Positions 9,747 through 18,725 of a stretch of DNA of 64,000 bases are shown one piece after another (the first letter of the stretch is position 1; each line of letters begins with the position of its first letter). The notes under the pieces were generated by a model. That model ran no database searches. It was not told the origin of the DNA and worked only from the letters and a program-made list of their open reading frames with translations. The stretch lies in NCBI GenBank assembly GCA_947631865.1, contig CANRNF010000002.1, positions 28,984 to 92,983 on the forward strand, written 5' to 3'. This stretch comes from an uncultured Oscillospiraceae bacterium. Lineage in GTDB: Bacteria; Bacillota; Clostridia; Oscillospirales; Oscillospiraceae. A program made the position numbers and the translations under genes.

Positions 9747-10589
9747 ATGAAGAAGATCATCGCCCTTGCGCTGGCGCTGGTGATGGCGCTGGCCCTGACC
9801 GTCCCCGCCCTGGCGGCGGAGGAGAAGCCTTCCATGAAGGTCGGCATGCTGGAGCTGCTGGCCCAGTCGGAGCAGGAGATCAACGACATCGAGGATGAGT
9901 ACAGTACCACCGACGAGGCGGAGGCCCCGCTCAAGGAGAACGACGTTTCGCTCGTCTATTATCACAGCCTGGCCGAGCTGCTGATGGCCCTGGACGCCGG
10001 GTATATCGATCTGGCCCAGGCGGACGACCCCACGGTACAGTACGTCCTGTCCCGGAACGACGCCTATGCCGAGGAGCATCCCGAGATCGAGCATACGATA
10101 GCATACAGCATGCTCTTCCTGGAGGAGGATGGGTCGCTGCGCGACAGCTTCAACGAGGCCATCACCGCCATGAAGGACGACGGCACCCTGGATGATCTGG
10201 CCGCGGAATACATCGACGGCGTGATCGCCGGCGAGGACCCGGCTCCCGTGGCGTTCCCCACCTTTGACGGCGCCGAGACCGTCACCGTGGCCGTGACCGG
10301 CGACGTGCCTCCCATGGACTACGCGGACGACACCGGCCACGCCGCCGGCTTCAACACCGCCGTGCTGGCCGAGATCGCCCAGCGGTTGGAGATCAACATC
10401 GAGCTGGTCCAGGTGGACAGCGGCGCCCGTGCCCTGGCCCTTTCCAGCGGCCGCGCCGACGCGGCCTTCTGGGCCCGGTCCGCTGCCGCTGACCCCGTCA
10501 TTGAAGGGCTGGATATCCCCGAGGGCACCATCACCAGCGAGTCCTATTACTCCGCCGTGCAGTGCTCCCTTGTGCTGGCCGCCGAGTAA
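9747..10589 (+). CDS. Amino-acid ABC transporter substrate-binding protein, permuted SBP_bac_3 fold, copy 3 of 4
   Basis: The product has 280 aa, with signal peptide MKKIIALALALVMALALT and no lipobox. The first half is identical to copy 2 up to SRNDAYAE. Its second half has its own loop (RSAAADPVIEGLDIPEGT) before SYYSAVQCSLV. Half-domain order is swapped as in the other copies. It is followed by the strongest hairpin of the cluster, so copies 1-3 may be made in excess over copy 4 and the permease. Confidence 0.85.
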   Translation: MKKIIALALALVMALALTVPALAAEEKPSMKVGMLELLAQSEQEINDIEDEYSTTDEAEAPLKENDVSLVYYHSLAELLMALDAGYIDLAQADDPTVQYVLSRNDAYAEEHPEIEHTIAYSMLFLEEDGSLRDSFNEAITAMKDDGTLDDLAAEYIDGVIAGEDPAPVAFPTFDGAETVTVAVTGDVPPMDYADDTGHAAGFNTAVLAEIAQRLEINIELVQVDSGARALALSSGRADAAFWARSAAADPVIEGLDIPEGTITSESYYSAVQCSLVLAAE

Positions 10590-10598
10590 TACATTAGA

Positions 10599-10625
10599 GG
10601 CCCGGCGGTCTCCCGCCGGGCCTTT
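10599..10625 (+). terminator. Strong hairpin terminator or attenuator between binding-protein copies 3 and 4
   Basis: A perfect 10-bp stem, GGCCCGGCGG with CCGCCGGGCC, and a TCTC loop are followed by TTT. The T-run is short, so read-through into copy 4 and the permease is likely; this would give graded expression. Confidence 0.7.
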
Positions 10626-10657
10626 GAGGGAAACACTTTCAAAAGGAGTCCTGTAAC

Positions 10658-11497
10658 ATGAAAAAGATCATCGCCCTCGCGCTGGCGCTGGTGACGGCGC
10701 TGGCCCTGACCGTCCCCGCCCTGGCCGCGGGAGAGGGGTCCGAAATGCGGTTCGGTATGCTCACGAACCTGACGTTGAGCGAGGAAGAATTAAACGAAGT
10801 GACCGACAGGATCAAAACAGAGGAGCCTGACAGCAGGTTCCCTATGCTCAAAGAGTATGATGTGGAGACCGCTTATTATCATAGCCTTTCCGAGCTGCTG
10901 ATGGCCCTGGACGCCGGATATATCCAGCTCGCCGTAGTCGACGAGCCAACGGTGCAGTACGTCCTGTCCCGGAACGACGCCTATGCCGAGTTCCAGCCCC
11001 TGGCAGATCAGCCGATAGCGTATAGCATGCTCTTCCTGGAGGAGGACGCAGAACTCTGCGACAGCTTCAACGAGGCCATCAAGGCCATGGAGGACGACGG
11101 CACCCTGGACGCTTTGGTGGAGACCTATATCGACGGCGTGGTCGCCGGGGAGGACCCGGAGGCCGTGGCGTTTCCCGCCTTTGAGGGTGCCGAGACCGTC
11201 ACCGTGGCCGTGACCGGCGACGTGCCCCCCATGGACTACGTGGATGACGCCGGCGACGCCGCCGGCTTCAACACCGCCGTGCTGGCCGAGATCGCCCAGC
11301 GGCTGGGCGTGAACATCGAGCTGGTCCAGGTGGACAGCGGCGCCCGGACCCTGGCTCTTTCCAGCGGCCGTGCCGATGCAGTCTTCTGGGTCAAGAAGCA
11401 TATCTCCAGTGATACGAGCGAAGCCCCTGAGGGCACGGTGGAAAGCGAACCCTATTATACCACCCAGCTTTGCGATCTGGCGCTGAGCGCGGAGTAA
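10658..11497 (+). CDS. Amino-acid ABC transporter substrate-binding protein, permuted SBP_bac_3 fold, copy 4 of 4
   Basis: The 279-aa product is the most diverged copy in its first half (MRFGMLTNLTLSEEELNEVTDRIKTEE...), while the second half keeps VTVAVTGDVPPMDYVDDAGDAAGF and SEPYYTTQLCDL. The signal peptide lacks a lipobox Cys. The ribosome binding site AAAAGGAG precedes the ATG. The stop is 4 bp before the permease start, so translation is probably coupled to the permease. Confidence 0.85.
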   Translation: MKKIIALALALVTALALTVPALAAGEGSEMRFGMLTNLTLSEEELNEVTDRIKTEEPDSRFPMLKEYDVETAYYHSLSELLMALDAGYIQLAVVDEPTVQYVLSRNDAYAEFQPLADQPIAYSMLFLEEDAELCDSFNEAIKAMEDDGTLDALVETYIDGVVAGEDPEAVAFPAFEGAETVTVAVTGDVPPMDYVDDAGDAAGFNTAVLAEIAQRLGVNIELVQVDSGARTLALSSGRADAVFWVKKHISSDTSEAPEGTVESEPYYTTQLCDLALSAE

Positions 11498-11501
11498 AGC
11501 C

Positions 11502-12176
11502 ATGGGCTTTATTGAGAACTTTCAGAATATCCTGCTTTCCGGCAAGAACGCCGCCACCCTGGCGGCGGGCCTGTGGATGACGCTGAAGATCTCGGCGCTG
11601 TCCGTCATAGCGGGCACGCTGCTGGGGGCGCTGCTGTGCAAGCTCCGGACGGGCCGGTTCAAGCCCCTCCGGGGCCTGGCGGCGCTGTACATATCCATCG
11701 CCCGGGGCACGCCGGTGCTGATGCTGCTGATGCTGATGTACTATGTGGTGTTCGCCCGGGCGAAGGTTCCCGCCTACATCGTGGCGGTGACGGCATTCTC
11801 CCTCAACGTGGCGGCCTATATGGCCGAGGTCATGCGCACGGCGCTGATGGGCGTGGACCCCGGCGAGGTGGAGGCGGCCCGGACCCTGGGCCTCAGCCGG
11901 TGGCAGGCGTTTTTCCACGTGACTCTGCCCCAGGCGGTGGTCATGGCGAAGCCCACCTATCAGTCCACTATCATCAACCTGATCCAGTGGACCAGCGTGG
12001 TGGGCTATGTGACCATCACGGACCTCACCCGCGTGGTGAACAACATCTCTGCCCGGACCATGCAGCCGCTGTTCATGATCCTGGTGGGCATGGCCCTGTA
12101 TCTGGGCCTGTCCTACCTGGTGACCGGCATTTTCTGCCTCACCGGCCGGAAGAACGATAAAAAACAGAACGCATGA
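11502..12176 (+). CDS. Polar amino-acid ABC transporter permease (HisMQ family)
   Basis: The 224-aa integral membrane protein has about five hydrophobic helices. The EAA loop that docks on the ATPase is clear at VEAARTLGLSRWQAFFHVTLPQA (about residues 123-145). SIARGTPVLMLLMLMYYVVF is a family hallmark. Length is normal for a HisM/GlnP-type permease. Only one permease gene is present, so it likely forms a homodimer. It ends the amino-acid uptake cluster; the partner ATPase at 6758 is frameshifted in this assembly. Confidence 0.9.
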   Translation: MGFIENFQNILLSGKNAATLAAGLWMTLKISALSVIAGTLLGALLCKLRTGRFKPLRGLAALYISIARGTPVLMLLMLMYYVVFARAKVPAYIVAVTAFSLNVAAYMAEVMRTALMGVDPGEVEAARTLGLSRWQAFFHVTLPQAVVMAKPTYQSTIINLIQWTSVVGYVTITDLTRVVNNISARTMQPLFMILVGMALYLGLSYLVTGIFCLTGRKNDKKQNA

Positions 12177-12257
12177 CCCGGGACCGCCCCGGTCCAGGCC
12201 GGCGGCCGGAAAACAAAGGATACGAAAAAGGATTATTTTAGAGGAGGATCACAAAAA

Positions 12258-13445
12258 ATGAAAAAGCTGTTAGCTGTCATCCTGAGCGCGGTGCTCATGC
12301 TGGGCGCCTGCGCCTTTACGGAAGGCCCGGCGGCCGGCACCTGCTACTGCCTGTCCGGCATCTCCGTGGTGGCGGGGGAGACGAACATCGACCTGTCCGA
12401 CGTGGAGATCGGCGTGGACGTGATGGAGGGCGAGCCGGGCGCCGTGGTGGTGCACGTGGACAACGGCGAAGAGCATGTCTGCGAGATCGGAGTCACCCAG
12501 ATAGACGGCCTGTACATCATCCATCTCGACAGCCCCACCCTTGGCCACAAGGACTATGCCATCGACCCGGTCCTGGAGCTGTCCGAAGACCTGGACGATC
12601 TGCGCGACGCGCTGATCGAGAAGCTGCAGGGCATGGACACCCAGGCGGCGGCCCAGAGCATCTTTGACTTCTTTGACCGCGCGGAGGCGGCCGCGGTGCA
12701 GGCTGCCGAGGCCCCTGAGGTCACGGAGGCTCCCGTGGAGACCGCCGTACCCGAGGTCGTCATGAGCGGCGACATCACGGAGATACTGGAGGACAGCATC
12801 AATCCCGTGAGGACCGTCACCATCGACGAGGATATCACCGACGAGGATACCGGCGAGCTGCTGGTGCCCGCGGGTGACTATAAGGTGTCTTCCTTCACCG
12901 TGGATAAGGAGATCGTGCGCAGGCTGCTGGGCAATATGACCCTGAACGGCGCGCCTATCCCGAACGCCGAGATGCTGCTGGACGAGAACGCGGACGCCCA
13001 GCTGGTGGGCGCCATCTATGAAGGCCTGGACGATCCGGGAGCCGGCCTTGGCTATATGTTTATCACTGCTTCCGACGACGAGACCATGGGCTATAACGGC
13101 CTGTACTATATCCTGTCCACCGACGAGGACGGCAAGACTCTCGCCTTTGATATCCTCGGCGGCACCGGCGAGAGCAAAATGGAGGTGCAGTTCGCCCTGA
13201 ACGAGCACACCGTCGAGCACACGACCTTCGGTCCTGACGCTGTCGACATGGACAATATCATCAACGTCAGCGAGCTGGTCGCCGCCGGCGAGGAGAACCC
13301 GCTGCTGCCGGATCTGCAGGTGCTGCTGGGCGACGCCATCGCGGCGGCCCTCGCCCCCATGGCGGCGCAGTTCCCCATGGATGAGTTCTCCGTGGATGAG
13401 TTTTCTATGGATGATTTCCCCATGGAGGAAGTCCCCGCGGAATAA
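12258..13445 (+). CDS. Lipoprotein of unknown function
   Basis: The 395-aa product starts behind GAGGAGG. MKKLLAVILSAVLMLGAC is a lipoprotein signal with LGAC lipobox. After it come an apparent beta-rich domain (about 25-120), an Ala/Pro/Val/Glu linker (about 145-170, AEAPEVTEAPVETAVPEV), a second domain (about 172-345), and a tail of short acidic repeats (MDEFSVDEFSMDDFPMEE). I recognise no enzymatic motif. It sits between the amino-acid transporter and the secreted dipeptidase, which would fit an envelope role in peptide or amino-acid scavenging, but that is inference. Confidence 0.75.
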   Translation: MKKLLAVILSAVLMLGACAFTEGPAAGTCYCLSGISVVAGETNIDLSDVEIGVDVMEGEPGAVVVHVDNGEEHVCEIGVTQIDGLYIIHLDSPTLGHKDYAIDPVLELSEDLDDLRDALIEKLQGMDTQAAAQSIFDFFDRAEAAAVQAAEAPEVTEAPVETAVPEVVMSGDITEILEDSINPVRTVTIDEDITDEDTGELLVPAGDYKVSSFTVDKEIVRRLLGNMTLNGAPIPNAEMLLDENADAQLVGAIYEGLDDPGAGLGYMFITASDDETMGYNGLYYILSTDEDGKTLAFDILGGTGESKMEVQFALNEHTVEHTTFGPDAVDMDNIINVSELVAAGEENPLLPDLQVLLGDAIAAALAPMAAQFPMDEFSVDEFSMDDFPMEEVPAE

Positions 13446-13465
13446 GCGCGTAAAGTCTTTTCGTG

Positions 13466-13500
13466 TGCGGCGGCCCGGGTCTGCGATCCCGGCCGCCGCA
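13466..13500. other. Long GC-rich hairpin in the gap between the lipoprotein and dipeptidase genes
   Basis: TGCGGCGGCC at 13466 pairs with GGCCGCCGCA ending at 13500, with further pairing inside and one bulge. No T-run follows, so it is a poor intrinsic terminator. It may stabilise mRNA ends. Confidence 0.5.
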
Positions 13501-13550
13501 TATGCTCCGGCGGGACGTATAAGCAACAAATTATCATGAGGAGAAACCAA

Positions 13551-15302
13551 ATGAAATATCTGAAGAAGCTCGTGACCGTGCTCCTTGTGGCGGCGCTGGT
13601 GGTCTCCCTGGGCGGCAGCGCCCTGGCCTGCACCACCATCGCGGCCGGCAAGGACGCCACCGCCGACGGCTCCGTTTTGGTCGCCCATACCTGCGACGGC
13701 TGGTACGACCACCGCATCCAGATCGTGGAGGGCGGTACCCACGAAGAGGGCGAGATGGTCGATATCTATAACGACCCCTGCGCCGATACCAGAGCGGTCC
13801 CTGAGTTAGTCGGCCAGATCCCGCAGGCCCCCGAGACCTATACCTACTTCAACATCGCGTATCCCTTCATGAACGAGAAGGGCGTCGTCATCAGCGAGTT
13901 CACCTGGGGCGGCACCGATGAGGTTTTCTGCCCTAACGGTATGATGGTCATCGCGAACCTGGAGCAGATCGGCCTGGCCCGCGCCGCCACCGCCAGGGAG
14001 TGCGTGCAGGTCATGGGCGAGTTCGCCGAGCAGTATGGCTACTGCGACGGCGGCGAGTGCCTGCTGGTCGCCGACAACAACGAGGTGTGGATCTTCGAGA
14101 TCTGCGGCGGCGGCCCGCAGTGGACGGCCGACAGCGGCGCGCCCGGCGCCCACTGGGCTGCCCGCCGGCTGCCCGACGACCAGGTCTTTGTCGGCGCCAA
14201 CCGCTCCCGCATGGGCGTGATCGACTTTGACGATCCCGACAACTTCATGTGGTCCACCGACATCACCGCCCTGCCCGAGCAGCTCGGCTGGTGGAAGGAA
14301 GGGGAGGAGTTCAATTATTCCAAGCTCTTCAATCCCGAGCCCTATGGCTATGAGTTCTATGCCAGCCGCCGTGAGTGGCGCGCGTTCAGCCTGCTGGCGC
14401 CCTCCCAGGACTTCCAGGTCCTCGGCCGCCAGGATCACTATGACTTCTCCATCACGCCCGACGAGCCTGTGACCGTCCAGAACATCATGGACATCTACAG
14501 CGACCACCTGGAAGGCACCGAATATGACTTGACCCAGGGCTTGGCCGCCGGCCCGTTCCATGACCCCACCCGCTGGCAGGGCGGCGCCAAGCCCGAGGCC
14601 GCGGCTGAGGAGGACTGGGAGCGCGCGATCGCCCAGTACCGCTGCAGCTACAGCTTCGTTGCCGAGCTCCGTCCCGACCTGCCGGGCGAGATCGGCAGCC
14701 TCATGTGGTTCGGCGAGGACGCCCCCGACACCACCGTTTACGTGCCTATATACGCCGGCACCACCGAGGTGCCCGCGGAGTGGTCCACCGGCGACCGCTA
14801 CCACTTCGATCCCAGCTGCGCCTGGTGGGCCTTCAACTTTGTGAACAACTGGGCCAACCTCCGCTGGGACGCCATGTATGCCGACATCCGCGCCGAGAAG
14901 GCCAAGTATGAGGACGAGTTCTTCGCCAGCCACGCCGATGTGGAGGCCGAGGCTCTCGAACTCTACAACGCCGGCGACATCGACGGCGCCAGGGCCGTGC
15001 TGACCGAGTATGTCAACGACAACATGAACAAGGTCAACGAGGGCTGGTGGGACTTCGCCTGGACGCTGGTCGGCCGCTATCAGGACGGCATGGTCGTGGG
15101 CGACGGCTACGGCGGCAGCGCCGGGGCCTCCGATTATCCCAGCGAATGGATGGAGGAGGTCGGCCGCAATCAGGTCGGCGCGGCCGCAGGCGGCAACGCC
15201 GGTGACGATTACGAGACCCCCGGGTATCCCACCGATTGGCTGGAAGCGGTCGGCTATGGTCAGACCAGCCTCGCCGACAAGGCCGATTTGGGCATCGAGT
15301 GA
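13551..15302 (+). CDS. Secreted C69-family dipeptidase (PepD-like)
   Basis: The start chosen is ATG 13551, because GAGGAGA lies just upstream; an in-frame ATG at 13536 would contain that site. The 583-aa product has signal peptide MKYLKKLVTVLLVAALVVSL ending ALA, directly before CTTIAAGKDATADGSVLVAH. In family C69 the N-terminal Cys is the Ntn-hydrolase nucleophile, so signal cleavage alone would expose it. WEICGGG-type (IFEICGGGPQW) and RSRMGVIDF segments also fit the family. The tail holds two repeats (YPSEWMEEVGRNQ and YPTDWLEAVGYGQ) not usual for C69. It probably releases dipeptides at the cell surface for the neighbouring transporter; that link is inference. Confidence 0.85.
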   Translation: MKYLKKLVTVLLVAALVVSLGGSALACTTIAAGKDATADGSVLVAHTCDGWYDHRIQIVEGGTHEEGEMVDIYNDPCADTRAVPELVGQIPQAPETYTYFNIAYPFMNEKGVVISEFTWGGTDEVFCPNGMMVIANLEQIGLARAATARECVQVMGEFAEQYGYCDGGECLLVADNNEVWIFEICGGGPQWTADSGAPGAHWAARRLPDDQVFVGANRSRMGVIDFDDPDNFMWSTDITALPEQLGWWKEGEEFNYSKLFNPEPYGYEFYASRREWRAFSLLAPSQDFQVLGRQDHYDFSITPDEPVTVQNIMDIYSDHLEGTEYDLTQGLAAGPFHDPTRWQGGAKPEAAAEEDWERAIAQYRCSYSFVAELRPDLPGEIGSLMWFGEDAPDTTVYVPIYAGTTEVPAEWSTGDRYHFDPSCAWWAFNFVNNWANLRWDAMYADIRAEKAKYEDEFFASHADVEAEALELYNAGDIDGARAVLTEYVNDNMNKVNEGWWDFAWTLVGRYQDGMVVGDGYGGSAGASDYPSEWMEEVGRNQVGAAAGGNAGDDYETPGYPTDWLEAVGYGQTSLADKADLGIE

Positions 15303-15430
15303 TCGGGACCTGACTACAGAGACGGCTGCCTTCCCAGAACGGGAAGGCAGTCTGCCGGGGATTGCGGGCGAGGGGGATTTGGTATATACTGCTGTCATAA
15401 CGAGCATTTGACGGCGGAGGTGACGGCAGC

Positions 15431-16243
15431 GTGTTCCCCTTTATGAGATTTGACCGGCCGGGTCCGGGCGTGGACCCAAACGCGCCCCGCAAAAAGGGCT
15501 TTGCCCGCTGGAGAGAGATAGCCGGGCGGGACTTCGGGGCGTTCTGGATCAGCGGCCTTGTGGCTTTCGTGGCCATGATCCCCTGGTTTTTCGGCATGTA
15601 CTTTTCCGTGAACAGCCATCTGCTGCTGGTGCTGATCGCCGTATGCATCCTGGGCGGGATGCTGGCCAGCCCCTTCTGGAGCGCGTTGATGGACATGCTG
15701 CTGCGGAGCCTGCGGGACGAGCCGCTGATGTTCTCCTATAACTGGCGGGACGCCCTGCGGAAAAACGGCCGGCAGAGCCTGCTTCCGGGAGCTCTGTGTG
15801 CGCTGGTGTTCGGGCTGCAGTACTTTATCTTCCGCCACGTGGCCCCCGGCGGGTCGGGGATGCTCATCCTGGTCCTGCTGCTGGCTGGAACGGTGCTCAC
15901 TACCGGCTTTTTTCTGTGGATGTGGGCGCTGATACCGCTGTTCGACCAGCCCTTTCCCGTGCTCGCTAAAAACGCCCTGTTCCTGACGCTGGGACACTTG
16001 CTCCCCACCCTGGGGGCGGCGCTTCTGTGCCTTGTCTATCTCGCGCTGGTGATGGTCTTTCTCCCGGTGAGCATGCTGGTGGTGGTCATCACCAACCTGT
16101 GGCTGCCCCTGTCCGGCGGGCTCATGGTGATTTACGCCCATCTTGACAAGGCCTTCGATCTGGAAAACGCCATCCGCGCCCTGCATGAACAGCGCGCCGA
16201 GGAATACGCTGCCAGAGCGAAGGAAGACGAACCGAAAGAATAA
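15431..16243 (+). CDS. DUF624 / YesL-like membrane protein
   Basis: The GTG start follows GGAGGTG. The 270-aa protein has about five to six membrane helices and begins with the family pattern GRDFGAFWISGLVAFVAMIPWF. YesL-like proteins often accompany sugar ABC transporters and YesM/YesN systems of plant-glycan loci; function is unknown. A convergent glycan-use operon ends just beyond a shared terminator, and both may belong to the same regulon although transcribed apart. Confidence 0.75.
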   Translation: MFPFMRFDRPGPGVDPNAPRKKGFARWREIAGRDFGAFWISGLVAFVAMIPWFFGMYFSVNSHLLLVLIAVCILGGMLASPFWSALMDMLLRSLRDEPLMFSYNWRDALRKNGRQSLLPGALCALVFGLQYFIFRHVAPGGSGMLILVLLLAGTVLTTGFFLWMWALIPLFDQPFPVLAKNALFLTLGHLLPTLGAALLCLVYLALVMVFLPVSMLVVVITNLWLPLSGGLMVIYAHLDKAFDLENAIRALHEQRAEEYAARAKEDEPKE

Positions 16244-16248
16244 AGGAA

Positions 16249-16280
16249 GGACCTCTTGTGTGCACACAAGAGGTCCTGAT
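16249..16280. terminator. Bidirectional terminator between convergent operons
   Basis: GGACCTCTTGTG and CACAAGAGGTCC form a perfect 12-bp stem around TGCA. TGATTTAG follows on the plus strand, and TTCCTTTATT follows on the minus strand. It separates the DUF624 gene from the leftward operon. Confidence 0.8.
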
Positions 16281-16961
16281 TTAGTTTAGGGGCGTGGCGC
16301 CCTGGGTGAGAGCTGCCCACAGCTCGTCGATGGCCGCCGCGTATGCCGGGTCGGCCCGGCCTCCGGGGACGCACCGGCCGATATAGAGACCCTCTGGCAG
16401 CGCCTGACCGCCCAGGTCAAGGCCCGCCAGCACGGGGCAGTCCTTGACGGCGTAGACCATGTTCCGCCAGTTTGCCGCGTCGTAGGCGTTCTCCTCGCCG
16501 GGGGCGGTGCCGTCCAGATAGCATAGCGCGCCGATCCGGCGCTGGAAGCCCTCCGGGTCCTCCAGGAGGAACAGATTTGCCCCGCCGGCGTCATAGATGA
16601 AGCCGGTCATGAGGGTGATACCTGCCATCTGGGCGTTCATGTCCGCCGGGGCAGCGCCTTCCCGCAGGTCCACGGCGAACTGTTCCAGCGCCACCGTGAC
16701 TTTGCCGTCCCCATCCCGGTCGGGGCAGAAGCCCTCCAGCGCCTTTGTGAGCGCGGCGGCGGTGTCCGGCGGCAGCTCCTGGACGGCCGCGCAGCCCACC
16801 CGCATATCCGGCTCCTTTTGGCCGAAAAACTGCGCGGCGCACACGGCGCCGATGGCGGCCAGGACCAGGATGAGCAGCACGATCTTCCAATGGTAATACC
16901 ACCAGTTTTTGGCCCGCGCCCCGCGGGCGTTTTTCATGCCGTCAGGGCGATCAGATGGCAT
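16281..16961 (-). CDS. Membrane-anchored protein of unknown function, last gene of the glycan operon
   Basis: The 226-aa protein starts at 16961 behind AAGGAG. One N-terminal membrane helix (about residues 25-50, WWYYHWKIVLLILVLAAIGA) is followed by an extracellular domain with MRVGCAAVQELPPDTAAALT and several DRDGDG/ANW segments. The open frame extends further upstream, but that part overlaps the DUF2264 gene in another frame and has shadow-like composition. I do not recognise the domain. Confidence 0.7.
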   Translation of the reverse strand: MPSDRPDGMKNARGARAKNWWYYHWKIVLLILVLAAIGAVCAAQFFGQKEPDMRVGCAAVQELPPDTAAALTKALEGFCPDRDGDGKVTVALEQFAVDLREGAAPADMNAQMAGITLMTGFIYDAGGANLFLLEDPEGFQRRIGALCYLDGTAPGEENAYDAANWRNMVYAVKDCPVLAGLDLGGQALPEGLYIGRCVPGGRADPAYAAAIDELWAALTQGATPLN

Positions 16962-16989
16962 AGACGCGCGCTCCTTTTCCTGGGATCGG

Positions 16990-18720
16990 TCACTCCGCAC
17001 GGGAGGTGACAAGAGTTTCCAGTTCCACTGTGCCGGGCTGGATGTCATACCGCACCGCCGGGATGACGGTGTTGGGGCTGTAGAGGCTGGTATTGGGCCA
17101 GGCCTCCAGGACGACGCCCTCGCCGCCGCCCTCCTGGGAGAGGACACGGCAGGCGGCATGGCCGTTGCGGGCCTCAGCCTCGGCCCCATCCGCCCGCTGG
17201 GCGAAGCCGGGGGCGAACTTGGGCACCGCGAAGCCGCAGTCATAGGCGGCGCAGGCGATGTCGCTCTCCACGGTATGGCGGCGGATGTGCCCGCCCTCGC
17301 AGGGGATGAGCTCCGTGGTGACGCGCACGCCGGGCATAGGCCGCCAGTCGCTGACCAGGCGGTCGGCATAGAGCCGAAAGCTCTCGCTGTGGCGGCGGAC
17401 GAAGGTCCAGCCACCGTCCTTGCCCGGCAGCACAAAGGCCAGCATGCTGTCCGGCGCGGTCTGTTCTAAGTTTACATAACTTCTGCTAGCGGAGAAGCCG
17501 AAGCGGGTATTGTAGCAGAACTTGGCGTATTTTTCCGCGAACTGGCCGTGCTCGGAATATTCCACCTCACCGGCGGCGTAGGCGTTGAGCTGGCCGTCGG
17601 GCAGGCGCTGGAGCAGGAGCCCCGTGGAGGGCTGGGGGTATACGCCCGGGGCGGCGATGTCCGCCGGCAGCGGCGCGGCCTCGGCCCGCCAGAAGGGGTG
17701 ATCCTCCGGCAGGGCCAGCAGCAGGAAGCTCTTCATGCCCCAGTAGGGGCTGCCGGGGGCGTTGTACCGCTCGGACATGTACAGGTCGGGATAGCAGTAG
17801 CCGATGGTGAGCACCCCGTCCCGGTCCAGGATGGGTCTCTCCAGCCACCACTGCAAGTTCCGCACGATGATGCCCTTCATCACGGGAAGGGGCAGGGGCT
17901 CCAGCCCCGCCCAGACGCAGGCGGAATAGAACGCGCACTGGCCGAACCGGTAGATGAGGCTCCGGCCGTAGGGGAGGGCGGCGCCGTTTTCATCGAACCA
18001 GGCGGCAAAGCTGACGCCGAATTCCATGGCCCGCCGGCGGTATATGGCCGCCCGCTCCGGGTCCTTTTCCGCCGCGAACACGCTGTAGAGGATGCCATAA
18101 TATTGGAGCGCCCAGGGGATATAGTAGTCCTTCTGGGGCTTGACGTCCGCCGGACCGTCCGTATACCAGCCGTCGGAGACGTACCAATCGTCCATCTCCT
18201 GCAGGTCCTTTTCCACGGTCTCGCCGTCGAAGGGCATGCCCACCCGTTCCAGGGCCAGATTCACCAGCACCCGGAAGAACAGCCAGTTGCAGTGGGGGAC
18301 GAAGTGCTCGTTGATGGAGTAGAGCCACCGGGCCAGGTCCCGCTTTGCCCCAACCTCCAGGGGCTCCCAGACGATCTGGGGCACCTCCAGGATGGCGCAG
18401 GCGATGGCGGCCATCTCCACGAAGCACTGGTCGTAGTCTTTCGTGTCCCCCCAGTATTCCGGGCCAGCCGGGTCCGTCCCGGCGGCCAGGCCCTTTTGGT
18501 AGACGGCCTCCATCTCCGGCCAGCGGCCGCCCCCCAGCCAGAAGGGGGCCAGAGCCCACAGAGGCCGGGAAAAGCCCTCCAGGCCGATGGCGGGTTTATC
18601 ATAGGTGACGCCGGTCTCGCCCAGCATCAGCCGCGCCCCGCCGGGGGAATAGAGAGGGACCAGCGGGTCCAGCAGCTTATGCATCAGGGCGGCAAAGTCT
18701 TTTCTGTCGTTCAGCTTCAT
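16990..18720 (-). CDS. DUF2264 domain protein, putative glycan-active enzyme
   Basis: The start chosen is ATG 18720 (MKLNDRKDFAALMHKLLDPLV), behind a GGTGAG, 5 bp after the stop of the GH88 gene. The 576-aa product has no signal peptide. GFSRPLWALAPFWLGGG, a WYVSDGWYTDG segment and YYIPWALQYYGILYS are typical of DUF2264, an (alpha/alpha)6-barrel-like family seen beside GH88/GH105 and lyases in rhamnose- and uronate-rich glycan loci. A role on imported oligosaccharides is inferred from context and cytoplasmic location. Confidence 0.85.
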   Translation of the reverse strand: MKLNDRKDFAALMHKLLDPLVPLYSPGGARLMLGETGVTYDKPAIGLEGFSRPLWALAPFWLGGGRWPEMEAVYQKGLAAGTDPAGPEYWGDTKDYDQCFVEMAAIACAILEVPQIVWEPLEVGAKRDLARWLYSINEHFVPHCNWLFFRVLVNLALERVGMPFDGETVEKDLQEMDDWYVSDGWYTDGPADVKPQKDYYIPWALQYYGILYSVFAAEKDPERAAIYRRRAMEFGVSFAAWFDENGAALPYGRSLIYRFGQCAFYSACVWAGLEPLPLPVMKGIIVRNLQWWLERPILDRDGVLTIGYCYPDLYMSERYNAPGSPYWGMKSFLLLALPEDHPFWRAEAAPLPADIAAPGVYPQPSTGLLLQRLPDGQLNAYAAGEVEYSEHGQFAEKYAKFCYNTRFGFSASRSYVNLEQTAPDSMLAFVLPGKDGGWTFVRRHSESFRLYADRLVSDWRPMPGVRVTTELIPCEGGHIRRHTVESDIACAAYDCGFAVPKFAPGFAQRADGAEAEARNGHAACRVLSQEGGGEGVVLEAWPNTSLYSPNTVIPAVRYDIQPGTVELETLVTSRAE

Positions 18721-18725
18721 GGTGC

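Noticed and set aside
6939..11503. Long antisense frames across the transporter cluster
   Set aside because: They are the same frame opposite to repeated binding-protein genes and reflect third-position GC bias, not coding.
12181..12195. Terminator after the amino-acid permease
   Set aside because: GGACCG/CGGTCC is only a 6-bp stem with a 3-nt loop and no T-run.
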